NCBI RefSeq assembly: GCF_013373865.1
Contig: NC_050468.1
Location: 18,308,774 to 18,372,773, forward strand
DNA length: 64,000 nucleotides
Reading direction: 5' to 3'
Source of the DNA: Monomorium pharaonis
Taxonomy: Eukaryota; Arthropoda; Insecta; Hymenoptera; Formicidae
The position numbers and the translations under genes were made by a program. This document shows positions 43,901 through 58,300 of the stretch, piece by piece (positions within the stretch are counted from its first letter, which is position 1; each line of letters starts with the position of its first letter). The notes below the pieces were generated by a model. It had not been told where the DNA came from and made no database searches. It saw nothing but the letters and a program-made list of their open reading frames with translations.

Positions 43901-46900
43901 ACGTCACAATAGCGATGAAATTCACGACTAGAAATGCGCATTATCTCACGGACTTTGATTGACTCCTTTGATCCCGATTTTAATATCTCCTAACGTCTTC
44001 TAGAACTGTCTCTTTAATATTAAATACCGCAAAATATAATACGGGTTATATCACGAGGCAATAAAAAATGAGCTTAATTTCTAAAAATCTTGTAAAAATC
44101 TAAGAATTGTTTTATTTAATTTATTTAACTATTTGAATTATTAAATTATTTAATAAAAATAAATAATGAAATAAATAAAAATTTGTATAAAACTTAGATG
44201 GCTGACATTTAAAATTAACTGTTATAATTTACTGTAAAATTTACTGTTATAATATTACTGCTTCGTTTTATTTAACTTAAAATTACCATTCTATTATTTA
44301 ACAGAAAATTTTAAATATTCTACTTTAATCTGCACATGGTACTGTGAGCATAAACTAATGTTTATTTCCGTTTTTGGTAAATTAAAGCAATTAAAAATGT
44401 GTATATGCGAATAATATTTAAATCTCAAACAAGGACTGAGTAATCAATAAACTCGTGCAAGCAATAATAAAAATAAACATTACATAGATATGAAGAAAAT
44501 AGTCGTGTATTATTGTCGGTGCCGAAGATATTAGTTTCTCTAAATCGCGGAATGAAGAACCGTGAGCGCAACGAAAGAGTTGTCGTTCAAAGTCCCGCTT
44601 ACGAGCGGGACAGCGGGGTCGCGATTTCCGGCGAACTCGGGGAACCTTCCTTTTCCGGAGAATGCGAAGGGATAGTGTCGCTTCAAGCGCCTAAGGGAAT
44701 TGAGGAAGATGTGAATCCTGATCCTAGGTTTGAACATACAAATTATTGCAAATAGAAATGATTTTTCCGTATCAGAGTAAATTGAACGAAACTTATCAAG
44801 AATTAATTGAATTTGTCGCTTGTAACAATCTGATTTTTTTTTTCATTAAAATCTAAAATCTAAATTATTCTAAATTGAGAAAGTTAGTTTAATTACTCAA
44901 ACACAACTTTAAACAACAAGTCCGACAAATTTAAACAAATTTTTTATTTTGACCATGAATCGAATTAGATAATTCTTCAAAATTTTTTATGGCTAAAACA
45001 AATTCATAAATAAATTTCTATTATTTTACAATTTTGAGAAAAATAAAATCAAAAAGGCCAAAACAGATCAATCTTTAAAATCTTTTTTTTCAAAATTGTA
45101 ACGTAATAACCAAACTTGGACAACAAATTCGTACTAAACAAGTAAAAATGCATTGGACGTGACTAATTATACTCATTTTGCAAAATACTGTAATGTAATT
45201 ATTCAAATTGTATAAGCGAACTATTGCCATCCTCCTTTCTTTTAATTTATTCACAATTAATTTATTCACTTTTTTAGTAAAACAACCATACAATAAATAA
45301 TTCTTATAGATTTTTGTTACTGAAAACAAATCTGCAATTAAAATTGCTCTATCACGTGATATTTTTTAGTCCAAAAAAATTGAAAAATGTACCATTCTTA
45401 GCACTTTAGTCCAATTTTCTTAAACATATGATATAGCAATTTCACTTGCAAATTGTTTTCAGCGATAGTTTATAAGAATCAGAAGAACTCGGGACATAAT
45501 GAGCATAATGGGATCTTCTTACAGAAATACTGCAGTATAATAAAATGTTGCAATTGTTACAATAATTTCTACTATATTAATTTGTACTGGAATATTGTAA
45601 TTTCTTGCAGATGCCAAAATTATATATGAAAAAGCGAGAATCAGAATTGTGAAATAAAAAATCGATAGATAGTATTGAATATGTGCAGTCGTTGAAGAAA
45701 AAATAGATTATCATACAGCTTCTATTAAATTTGAATTTGTTCCCAAAACGACTTTAAAATGATATGTTCAGGAAAAGAAGAACAGTTGTGACGAAGTTAT
45801 AAAATAATCCCATATCCCACATAAAATCCAGAGGTTAAAACTTACTCTTTTACTAAATCAATAATCTCGTCTATTTCAATTATGATTTTACAATAAAATT
45901 GCGTTTTTCTTATTGTGTATATTTCAAAGGATATTTTAGTGACAAACAAAATTAGATTATTCATTTTCAATATGTTGAAAACTTGTTTAACACTTGGGAT
46001 TTCTATTATGCCTCGGGTTCCCCTAGATCTGGTCCGGTTCGTGGTCTAAAATCCGCGTAAAATCGAATAATGTTATTAATACAGAAATATTCTAAAAGCT
46101 ATATCAGATAATACTTAAAAAACTAATACCTACATGATATATTTACTATTTTTTATATCAAACACTATTGTAAAACTATTTGCGTGTCTGATAATATAAT
46201 TTAATCATATTTTCAACACGAATGTTCAATTATGCAATGCGACGTTAGTCAGACGTGATCTTTGAATCTCGTATATGCCAGGTATGCCGCGCGTTTCACC
46301 ATAAGACAACATTATTATCCCGAAAATGGTTGGGGTTGGGTCATCGTCGTGACGGGTGTCATGGTGCAAATTCTCGCTACGGGAATACACGGGGCCGCTG
46401 GGGCTTGGTTACTGCTCGATGGGACAAAGCGATATCGCCAGACTCTTCTTAACGTAGGTACGTGACGTAACAAATGCGCAAGTACTATGAACAATAATTT
46501 TTGTCAAACCTCATTAGAGAATCATTGTGATTATTTCAAACTAATTGTACACATAGCGCATGAGCTAAGGAATCTGTATTTAATACTTGTTAAATATAGC
46601 ACAATATATAGCTATGTTTCCGCGAATAAAAAATGGTTAATGTTTTGTGTACATATATGGTATACACATATATATTTGAGATTTAAGTATTTTATAGACA
46701 AAATAATAAAATGCTTGTTTTTTTATTGTTCATCACTTTACTGTGCAATTAAAAGTGAAACAAAAATCAAGATAAAAATAATAATTTAAAAATACGTTAA
46801 GTTAAAAAATAAATACACACACAAAATCTCTATAAAAACGATTTTGACTTTTATAAGATTTTGTTATTATTAGAATATATGTACTATATTTTTCTTGGAA

Positions 46901-49317
46901 GTAAATTCTTAACATTGTTTTGAACTTGACAACATAGAAAACAGAAAATATTTCATGTAATATAAATTTAAAAAATTTTAGTTTATTTAAGAAACGTGAT
47001 CTATAAAAATAATAACTTAAATTTATATAGTTCAAAAGCCCATACAAACAGTATTACTTTCGGTATTAAACGTTAAAATATACTTTCAATATTTTATCAT
47101 TGAGAAAGAAATGAAATATAAGGTTGTATTCCCAAGTGGTTTCCAATACTTCTAAACACAACGTCGCAGCACGCCGGCAACATTTTCGAGTTGCCTCTTT
47201 AAGAGCTCGCCTTATTACTCGCGAAGAATTGCGTCACGAACGGATTATTATCATCCTCGTAAACGCGAACCTGCCGGCCACGATATATTTTTAATGTTTT
47301 TGCGTGTTGCCATCTTTGAGTCTTAACGAGTTTCGTTAATTTTGCAATGTAAAATCACGTTCTTAAAAAATTTTATAATTTCTGTTAAGGAAAAGAAACA
47401 GAAAAGCAAAAGAAACGTGAGAAAAGAAACAAGAGGGCAAGCAAAAAAATGGATTATGTTTTTCAGCAAAAATCTTAAGCATTTGAAAAAAAATAAATGT
47501 ACTAATTTGCTCTATCTTAAAGAACATAATGAAGAATACACATTTGCTAATCCTTTAATCTCAGTCGAAAGAGTCTCTTTCGATCAACAAGGGTTGCGGA
47601 GTACAGACATGTTTTCTAACACGTCTCTCGAAACAATACTAAAGAGTTTTCATTTGCGAACTGAGATAGATAGATATTCAATGTAACTTATTGCAATTAT
47701 ACGAGATTCACTTGAAAAGGGCCGGAAATTGTCTGGCTGAAACATTGTGCTCTAATTAATAAAGTATTGCCAGAGTAGTCACTATTCAAGTTTTATTACA
47801 GTATATATTTTAATTTTTAATTAAGACATTTATTTAAAAATACCAATAATCAATTATTATCATTCTGAATCATTCTAGCAATAAGTTAAACGTTTTAATA
47901 AATTTTACACTTTGGAAATATTGATATGTATAAAAAGCTAACTGCGTTTTTTATTAAAATGCAATTGATTTGTTATACATTTAATATCTTTTTTATATTA
48001 TTATATTATATTGTAACTTATTAACCTCTTATAAAATAATACTTCTAAAAAAATGTCACAAATTTATTTTTATTTTAGTAAAACGCTTAAAATCTATAAA
48101 ATCTGTTTAATAAAACTATTTGATTAATTTAGTATTTTAGTATTATTATATTTTAATAGCATAATAAATATAAATGTGTGTGTATGTGTGTTAAATTATG
48201 TGTTTTGTTCTACTCAATCACTTAGAAATTTGATAACTTTTTATGATCATATGAAAACTTGAAAGACAAATATACTTGTATAGGCGACATATACTTGCAC
48301 TATTTCAACCATCCTTTTCGCTCTTTTGAGAGCTCAGCAAAAAGGTTTTTACAAGCTTCTTCATCCTTCACGAGGACAAAGTCGCCAACTAAAATCCCGA
48401 CCAGTCCACAAGTCGTTGACCTTGATGGAAGTGGCTCTCGCTCTTGCTCTCGCCAATTCACTCTTGCTGTCATTTCACCCACTCCCATCAAGAAATACTT
48501 CAGGGGTGGAAAGAATACCCGTTGGTCTCGCGATTCTCAATAAAGAATTCTGAACTTTATCGTAAAAAATAACGAAAGAAGAAACGATATAAATGTGGAG
48601 GCGAAACATGAATTAAGCATTATGCGATAAATATTTCTCTTAGATTTTACCTTATTAGAAAATTTTAAAGACAACTTAGAAAAATAATTTTTGTAACACG
48701 ATTTCGTATGTATTTTTTTTATAGATTTGAAAATTCTTTTTCAGAATTAAAAAATATATATATTAGTCTTATTATCAGTCTAAAAACTAAACTTTATATC
48801 AAAAATGAAAAAAATACAGATAAAATCTTGTTAATGATATGCAATAATGTGATTCTACATTATCAATCTCGATCAAGTTTATGGTCACTCTAGCATCCCC
48901 TTAAATTACTTATTCTAAATTTAAATTAAAAGATTAATCTATAACTTTTAAAATTCGATTATAGTATCCCACATGATCAAGCATTCCATGTCCGATCAAT
49001 TGTTATCCAAGGGAGTTTTTCGAAATTTTAATGGTAATTAAATTTAGATTACATTTTATTTTTTCCCCCAAAAATATTGAACAAACACAGATATTTATTG
49101 TAGAAACTTAAAAGTATATTTATGAAATTTCAAAGATTGTTTGAACTCTGCTTTAATTAAATAAATTAAATAGATAAAATTTTTGGATGCATATCTATGA
49201 TTATATGAAAACTTAATAAAATACTCTTTTTAATGTATTGTACTATAAGCATTTTAATTTTGTGATATAAAAATATCAATGTAAAATATTAAAAAATTAT
49301 TTTTATAAAAATCTCTT

Positions 49318-49373
<56 letters not shown>

Positions 49374-52300
49374 TGAAATAAAAAACATCACTCTCTAACA
49401 ACCAATATAAAAACTAAAAGGTCTATTTCCATGTATATTATATCAGATTCTGCAAGATTTACAAGCTTTATTATATTATCAGGCAGGCATTTCAATTTGA
49501 TGTATTCTGAAATAACCCTCTGCATATAAATCTCTCTCCAGAACATTCACATTCTTCCTCCCTCTTCAACATCCTAACCGATAATAACAGAAATAGCCTG
49601 TGTATATCCCAAGGCGAATTTGGATATATTTACTTCCTCATTCAGGAGGGAATTCCAAGACGGTCGCGGGAATCCCGTTGGCATTCAAAAGGAGGAAGAA
49701 GCGAGAGATCCTGTGTGCGAAAGGCACGTCTTAAATGATACTCCCACGCATATAAGTCACCACCGTTGGCGAGCGATATTTAACGCACATCCGTCGTCCC
49801 GTCGTAGCTACAGTGAGATTAATAACTGCGTTTCCTCTCCCGCACGGCACGGCGCGGCGCCCGTTTGTCTCCGTAACTGTCAGCCCGTTACTTACTCCTG
49901 TAATAAAACGTATTCACCGCGATTGATGAGCTCGCGTATCGATGAGACCGGTGAAAATTAATTAAACAACTCGGTTTTCCGCGAGGGCAACCTAATCGTG
50001 TCCGCTTAATAGCCCGATGTCACTATTAAAACGGTCTTAACCGCGATTGAGTGCTCGTTTAATACTACCTACCGGCGCGGCGGCAGTATTAATTAGTGTA
50101 TTAAAGAGAATAATTGCGAACGGGTGATAAAAAATATATGAGAGAGGTCTTTGCAATTTTGAAGTGTCTTTTGAAAATCTACCAAGTTATATCTGCACGA
50201 ATTTTTCTTTGATATGTCTACACAGAGAGAAAGATTTCTTTAAATTTAATAAACCGTTTTGTTCGACTATTCCAAAGCATATATTTCTTTGTTTCTAATA
50301 AATTTTATTGAATCTAAAGAAATCTGTTTAAAATTTATTAAAACCAAAGAAATATATGCTTTGAAATAGTCGAACAAAACTGTTTTAATAACTGCATTAA
50401 ATCTAAAGAAATTTTTCTCTCTGTATAGAAGAAATTTGATGAATATTTAGCAGATAGTTCCTTCCTCGTTTATTTTCCTGTTTTTATAACTCCTCAAACT
50501 TATTTATTTAATCTTCCAATTGTAAATCTGCTTTATAAAAATTGAGATGTAGAACTAAAATATTTACAAGCAAAAATTTTAAGTGCATATAATATTAAAC
50601 AGTATAAGATATCTTTTACTATAAAATATTCTTTATAACTTATAATAGTTTATATACATTGAGAAAAAAATAATATTTGCAACTATAATTGCATAGTGAA
50701 ATAAGTACAATTAAAAATATCATTTTTATAGTAAATATTACTATAATATAGATAATAATAATCATATGCTTACAGTGCTTATATTGGTGATTGCTTTATG
50801 GTACTTACAACTTATTATATTAAAATCTTCATTTTAATTATGGCAACCATATTATAAGTTATATAAATCAATATTATGAGAACTTTAATACGGCTTAAAC
50901 AAACTATAATTGATATTGTTGAATAACTATAAAAATATTAGGTCCAAAATAACTAGAAATGATATTACAGTTGCTGCAACTATTTTTTTCTCTCGGTGCA
51001 GACGCAAACTATTGTTGTTTGCGTGTAGACCTCCCCGATGTTGCTTCGGAACTCAAGTAGATGCAAGAGGCGTCCGCGGCTTTATCCCAGAATCAGACGT
51101 GATTTATCGATGGGATTTCATAGTTGCGATAGACGCGCTAAACATATCGCTCGGCAAGAATGAGGAGAAAAGAGGAAGAATGAAGTATAAGAGTACGAGG
51201 CGTCGTATTCGTTAACGCGTGATGCGTTTCTTGAGAATTCTTTGGATGTGACTACCATAAATCATTTGCTGACAACGCGTAAACCTTATTGGCTCCAAGT
51301 ATCTGGGGTACGGCAATAGCTTATTTCGAAGATACAACGGCATATCACGAATCGCATAAGGAAATATATGAAGTCGCTAGATGTTTAATCCATTTGCGCA
51401 GACTATGGGTCTAGACGAAAATTGTGACCCACTTTACTTATGATGACGAAGGAGATAACATGAAAAGCAAATAAAATTTCCCCCCAAAAAGGAAAAATAT
51501 ATTATTAAGAGAAAAATTAGATTTAAATATTTGACGCATAAAAATATTTCAGTCGTGTATCTATTTTCACATTATTCCCAAGCACTTATAATGAAACGAT
51601 ATCCAAAAACAGCGAGCCAATCGATGTGGAAAACAAATATTCCCCGTCAGCCATTCCCCCTTATATCGCCGATTGTGACTTATCCCCCGATCGTAAAGTA
51701 TCGGTTACGGAAAAGATTCGTCGGATTCTATTGCTGAGCAATACACAGCCCGCAAAGCGAATCCGTTTTACTACCGACTTGACCGGAAATTCGCAAGGAA
51801 AATGCATCAGCGCAAATCGCGAATCAATCGCGATTCGCTGATGCGCTTTCCTCGCCAGATGTCAACCGACGTTCGTCAAACAAACGTGAGAACGGATAGC
51901 TCGCATTAACTTCAAATAGACAAACAAAAGAACGAAATAAAATAGATAGTAAACGCAAGCGAATAGAGAAAAAAGTGGCAAAGAGTGGCATGCCAGACGA
52001 AATGAGAAACGGGCGCCAGTCGAAGTGTCTTGTTATCTACGACGCGCGTAACGAAGATCGAAACATTTTTGCGAGTAGCCACGCGTGATTTGACTTTTTT
52101 ATTATGGGGTAGATTGCGAGCGATACACGCGCGAGAGTTATATCTCCTTCGGGACCGTCAATCAGCAACGCGCCGCTGGCGTTTCCGTAAAAAGTTAATA
52201 ACAACTCCGTGAGGAGACTTTCTTACATTACGCAATTTTTTTTCCTCAAATTAATTCACATTGTATAGATAAATACATAAACGATATCCATAATCCCATA

Positions 52301-55300
52301 ATGTATAAGAATCTGAAATGTTGAAATATTATGCAGTACTAAATGCAAGATCGTACGAAATATAATTATATATAGCTCTACCACCCTATCTTCTTGTAAT
52401 CATACTCTTTGAGTTGTTTTATCTGAAAGCGTTATTTACGTGTTACATAATGAAGCAAAATTTGCAGAATGCCTACACGATATTGTTTTACAGGATGGCT
52501 CGGAGCAATGTCGACGGGTGTCGCTTTGCTCGTGTCGCCAATTACAATAGCATTTTGTCGAAAAAAAAGTACGAGAGTAACGGCAGTTTTAGGCGGCCTC
52601 GTTACCGCTCTTGGTTGTCTCTTCACTTCCTTTGCCACCCAATTTCATCAATTGTTCTTCAGCTACGGCACCGTAGTCGGTAAGTAAAGTTAATGTTGAC
52701 AGAACTCCATTTGTACAAAATTATATTTGTAGTAGTACAATTAAAGCGCTGAAAATACAAGTGTTAACCAAGTCACACAAATTATGACTTGGTCTATTTG
52801 TATTTTCAGCGCTTTAATTATAATATAAATTTGTAATTATAAATTATTCTTATAATAAAATATGTGTAAGCAACGTGAGAATATAAGGACTTTTTTTAAT
52901 AAACAAAACAATTGTCGATAAACTTTCTTTTTTAAATCATTAAATTACTTATGTTAAATTACTTTTTCAAAATTATTTAGCAAAGAAGAAACTTGCTTAA
53001 ATTGTCCCATACGTGTAATTTCGATTTAAAGGGATGCTGGGATGTAAGTAATCTAAAATTTCGTAAAATGATTTCGTCTCAATTAGGCATCAAAATCTAA
53101 CTTTAAGAATCCTACAATGTTTGTGTCATCTACTAGTCTAAAAATTCATGAGTATAAACTGCAGACCTTTTATATCAAGCAAATATTATTATTATACACA
53201 ATATATTATTGTAACAATTCCAGACATCACACTCAATTAAAAATACTGCAAATTAACATTTTTTTCTCCGTTTTCGGCAGAAAATAAACTCCATAATCTG
53301 GACTATTAGTAAAAGCGTATGCTTTAATTTTAAAAAAGTGGTAATTATAGCTTTATTAAACAATAATAAAGAAGTAAATTTTTTTAACTCTCCAATTAAA
53401 TTTATATATTTTGTTATAGGATTATAATGTCGTTAATCGATAACAAAACGTACTTTTATATTTGTCATATAAAAACATTTGTCAGTATTTTGTTTACTCA
53501 TGTAATTGCATTAATTACTTTGTTGTAATTTTAATTTAATATTGTATATTCGTAGTCATAAAGATTAATTGGCTTCATATAAGTACTAAAAACCTACTTC
53601 CAACCCTTTGATTCATTGATACCTAAATGTTATTATTACATATAAACATATTATTTTTATGACATTATAAACATATTATTTTTATCATAAATTCTATATT
53701 TTAACCCTTACAAAAAAATGTAAAAAAGCTCTTAATCCATACAAACGAGAGTAATTAAGTCACCGTTTTATATTTTCAGTAGTTCAAAAAATATATAAAA
53801 ATTTGTAATCACATTTTCAAGTTTCTACAACAATGTTTGTATTTCTTTTTGAAGAAAATAAAATATAGCATAATTTAATTATCTTTGAAATTTCGAGAAA
53901 CTTCTATAGATAGAAATCTATTAGATTCGAAATACCTCCCGTACGAAAAGGATTAATACCGAAATTACATGATACATCATAATTGTAAATAATTATTATT
54001 ATTATATAACAAACTATGTCCTCTCAACAATATCTTGATATTTGCAAGAACAAAATATACGTCGCAATTTGTACGGCACTACATTATCAAATGTTTGATT
54101 AATATTATTTTAGTTTCGTGTCATCTTTGTTTTCGTCCTATGTCCATATTCCTTACTAATAGTATTATACTAATAGTTCCATCCATTTTCACCCTAACTT
54201 TCCCTCGCATACGGAACTTTGCGAGAACTGACTATAGGCATCAATTTCGAAAGCGCCGAATAGTCGCCGAAAAAAAACGATATTGTTATCCGATCCTAAT
54301 AAACACATTAAATCACAACGATTAAAGGATATATCACATTTCAAAGTATTATCAAAAATTTTTTTAATTTTACAGATTGTTCTATTATTACCCGCGCGTT
54401 TAAATATCTATATAAAATTTTAACATAATTCCTATTAGTTTAAAAAAATTATTTAGTTTTTTCTTTACTCTTAATTTTCATATAAAAACGCGTTTTGTAA
54501 CGCTTATTGAATGAAGAAATAATATTATAAGCAAAATCAAGTTTTTTACATATACTAATAAACTAATAAATATTCTCTCATTCAAAGATTTATTTAAATC
54601 TATTTACTTGTTTAAAAGTTATTTACCTAAAACTGCAGCAAAATAGGTTCATTTTCATTGCATAAGCTATTAGAGGATAAATTTTTCGTTTTCTTCTGTG
54701 CAGCTAGTTTCAGCCAAAGTTGTGAGTAATTAATTACTTTTTTAATTAATTTCTATATTTAATTGACGATTGATACAAGCAAAATCAATCGAACGCCATC
54801 CGATTAACAATTAATTTGTACAAAATTAATCGAACATCGTTCGATTAACGATTAATATGAGCAGAGTTAATCGAAAGTCATTTAATTGACGATGATATGC
54901 GCGAAATCAATCGAAGATCATCTGATTGACGATTAAATTAAACAAAATTAATCGAAGATTGTTCGATTAAAGATTAATATAAGCGGAGTTAATCAAAAGT
55001 CGTTTAATTTACGATTGATGTGAGGGAAATCAATCGAAGATTATGCAATTGACGATTAATTTTGCAATTGGCTTTCGAAAAACAAGTGCTTGCCGCTGCA
55101 AACATGAAAAGATATAAATAAATATTACAAAAGGTAAAGAACAAGTATCAATAAATAATACGTTTAAAATTATTCATTATTGTAATATAAAAATTGCTAC
55201 AGTGATATTCATACAATTAATTCAACAAATTAATTGTTAATCGAATAATCTTCGATTAATTTTGCTCATATCAATCGTAAATTAAACGACTTTCGATTAA

Positions 55301-58300
55301 CTCCGCTCATATCAATCATCAATCAAACGATCTTGGATTAATTTTGTTCAATTCAATCGGATGATCTTCGATTAATTTCGCGCATATCAATCGTCAATTA
55401 AACGGCTTTTCATTATATGTGTTCAAAATATTTATTAATTAAGTTAATTTAATTAATATTTTCTAAATTAATTATTTAATTTAAAAAATTTAATTGATTA
55501 TATTTCAAATCCTGGTTTCAGCTAATTAAAATTCAAATATTTAAGATCTAAATTTTTTGTCGTTGATTAAAAAAAAAATAAACTTAAGAAACCTGCAGTT
55601 TTTAAATTTTAATAACTTTTGGCCGATGTGGTAGAATCAAAACATGCTTAACCCATATATTTTGTCCCATAGGAATTGGAGTTGGAATGACGCGAGACTG
55701 CAGCACACTAATGGTGGCTCAATATTTCAAAAGGAAGAGGGAATTGGTTGAAATTTTTATCGTCTCAGGAAGCGGCTTGGGTATAGCAGTCATGTCTGCT
55801 TTTATAAAAGGAGCAATTACGTATGTACCCATTAAATTGTAATAAATATAGTACGTATTATAATAAACTCAATGATATGAGAAAATAAACAAAATTTGAT
55901 AGAAAACAAAATTCATTGCGCTAATTAAGCGCACTTCATAGTGAAATGTTATTTCTGAAAGCATTCTTAATTATTATTGAGAAGAAAATATAAATGGTTA
56001 AATATTAAATAAAATAGTAATATATTGAGTAGTTTCTAAAATTAAAAATATAATTTTTAAAAATTTATCAAGTAATCTTCTAAATAAAAAAAAAAGAATA
56101 GAATACTAATATAAAAAACATACACGAATAAATAATTATCATTATTTCAAAAAGTTAAACATACGCCAATTTTTCTGTTATTTAAAAACATTATAATTAA
56201 CTATACAAGTAAAACTATAGGTAGAATATAATAATTTAATTATACATCAGTTAAATTTCAAATAAAAATTTCTTATTGCAGTAAAATTGGATGGCGACTT
56301 GGTCTTCAAGCTGTAACGGGTGTAGTCTTCCTCACCTTTATTCTCGGCACTTTTTACCGTAGCGCTTCGTTATATCATCCTCAACGAAGAGCAATCTTAC
56401 ACTTAAAGAATCAAAAGCGCAAAATAAAAGATAAAAATAAAGCTGACAAACCACCATTCTTTGATTTTAGCACTTTAAAAAGTAAAACAGTGCGGATTCT
56501 TTTGATATCTACTGGTATTTCGGCATTTGGAATCAATACGCCAATATTTTATCTGGTAATTATAACAAATATATTTAGAAACTATAATATTCTATTTCAT
56601 TCGTATTTTAGCTACATTCTTCGTTTTTTAATTTTATGTCAAATTACCTTAAACAAGTTTCATATTATTGGCACAAAGAGTATTTTAAACTTTCAAATCA
56701 ATACAAATACAAAATTCCGTTCAAATTGCGTCAAATTACTGAAGCTTCTAAATAAGATTTAAAAAATTAAATATTATTTCCATATAATAATTATTGCCTA
56801 AAAATATTAAATAATCATTTAAAATTTGTAATTTACTATAATGTTGAACACAGTCAATATATATTAACTTATTTTCTCGAAAATTTATTTATAAAAAGCA
56901 ACAAATATTAAAATCCCTAGTATATGTTTTGGGAATGCATTAAAAAAGATTATTTTCTACAGGCGCATCAAGCGGAAGAAGAGGGTCTCGGTGATACTGT
57001 TATCTTGCTGCAGACTTATCTCGGACTAGCTTGGACTCTTGGTTGTGTAGCTTTTGGGCTTCTGGTTGTTCATCGCAGTGTTGAATGCAGGATAGCCCGC
57101 CAGTATCTTACACAAGCAGCCGTTTTTGTGTGCGGACTCTGTATTCTCGCTCTTACCGCTGTTCAAGGAAATTATCATGGTTACGTTATGTTCGCGTGGA
57201 TTTATGGTAAACTCGCATTTATTATTATTCTGTTAAATAATAATAAACTCTATATTCTATACACTCTAACAAACTCTAATTTTAATAGAAAATAAGTTAA
57301 TAACAAAAAATATTATTCCATGTAATGATAAAAATCATTACATAAATTTCGATAATCATTAATCATATTGTTTAAAATTTATAATATTATATTATATGTG
57401 TATAACATAATAAATACAATTACAAAAGTAATTCCAGATTTGCTATATTTTGTATCTTGCTTCCAAGAAAAAAGTTTATGAAAAGTCGATAATTTAGCCA
57501 AAATTCCTAGTTACTTAAAGTTATAACAAAAGAGATGTAATGTTAGAAGGATTTAGCAATGCAAGTAATTTACTTTTTTTTCTCTCTCCTACAACAAAGA
57601 ATTTCGAGATCACGTTACGAGTAATAAAAAAACATTGATTTTGCTGTAGGCATCTTTTGCGGCGGCTATCATTACAGTCTGAAAATGTATACGTACGAAA
57701 GAGTGCGAGCGCGGAACTTTGCTAAAACGTGGGGTTTCGTTCAATGCTCTCAAGCGATACCTATTGCAATCGGAGTACCAATATCAGGTAATAAAAGGAA
57801 ACTAACATAGCAAAATAAAAAAAATGTTTAATTTAAACAGTGTTTTAAATTTAAATATCATTTAAAACATTTTTAAGCATTTAAACACAGGGACAGAAAT
57901 AAAACGTTTTAAAATATCTCGAAATTAAACACTTCTTTTTGAGTGATTATGTCTCAATAAATATAGATATTTTGATATGAGAATAAGTATAGTATTTAGA
58001 ATAAATATAAGAATAAGTATTAAATTTTCAAAAGCTAAAGTTTCAAAGTATTTGGACACACATATTCAAATATATCAAATCAAACATATGTTCAATTTTT
58101 CATTTGAATAAATATATATCTGAGAATATGATTTAAGTATTTCACACCGCGTGTATTTTGCAGGGTACATAAATGTGGGTTGCGGCGGTAAGGCTGGCTA
58201 CTACTTCAGCTCGACATGTGTCCTGGTTGGAAGTTTCACGCTCTTCTTCATCGATTTGCATAGAAGAAATTTATCGCGACATAAACATACCAAAACTAAT

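Larger units (their letters stand above)
32141..44551. other. MCT intron / isoform C upstream region
   Basis: AT-rich DNA with several long microsatellites and GC-richer islands at about 36040-36320, 37140-37310, 38070-38290, 38720-39010, 39440-39960, 42280-42620 and 43370-43830. The islands show no credible exon. They are candidates for enhancers or non-coding exons of the MCT gene. Confidence 0.5.
46458..52493. other. Intron between exon C and the common MCT exons
   Basis: AT-rich with a (GA)n tract and the foldbacks listed separately. GC-richer islands lie at 47150-47280, 48290-48550, 49600-50110 and 51590-52210. No ORF matches a known protein. The islands are candidate regulatory sequence. 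Confidence 0.55.
52680..55672. other. Intron between MCT common exons 2 and 3
   Basis: AT-rich intron holding the 52739 hairpin and the 54745-55410 minisatellite. Nothing else is recognised. Confidence 0.7.

Noticed and set aside
47342..47686. 114-residue Lys-rich ORF
   Set aside because: No family resemblance, AT-rich composition, no splice or start context. Chance ORF.
48300..48491. Minus-strand ORF with VGDFVLVKDEE, faintly like a retroelement integrase tail
   Set aside because: Too short, with no neighbouring pol domains, LTRs or continuation of the frame.
49620..49961. 113-residue plus-strand ORF
   Set aside because: No recognisable domain and no fitting splice phase. Treated as a non-coding GC-rich island.
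54745..55410. 41-bp repeats as a CRISPR array
   Set aside because: There are no spacers, units vary throughout, and they occur in both orientations.
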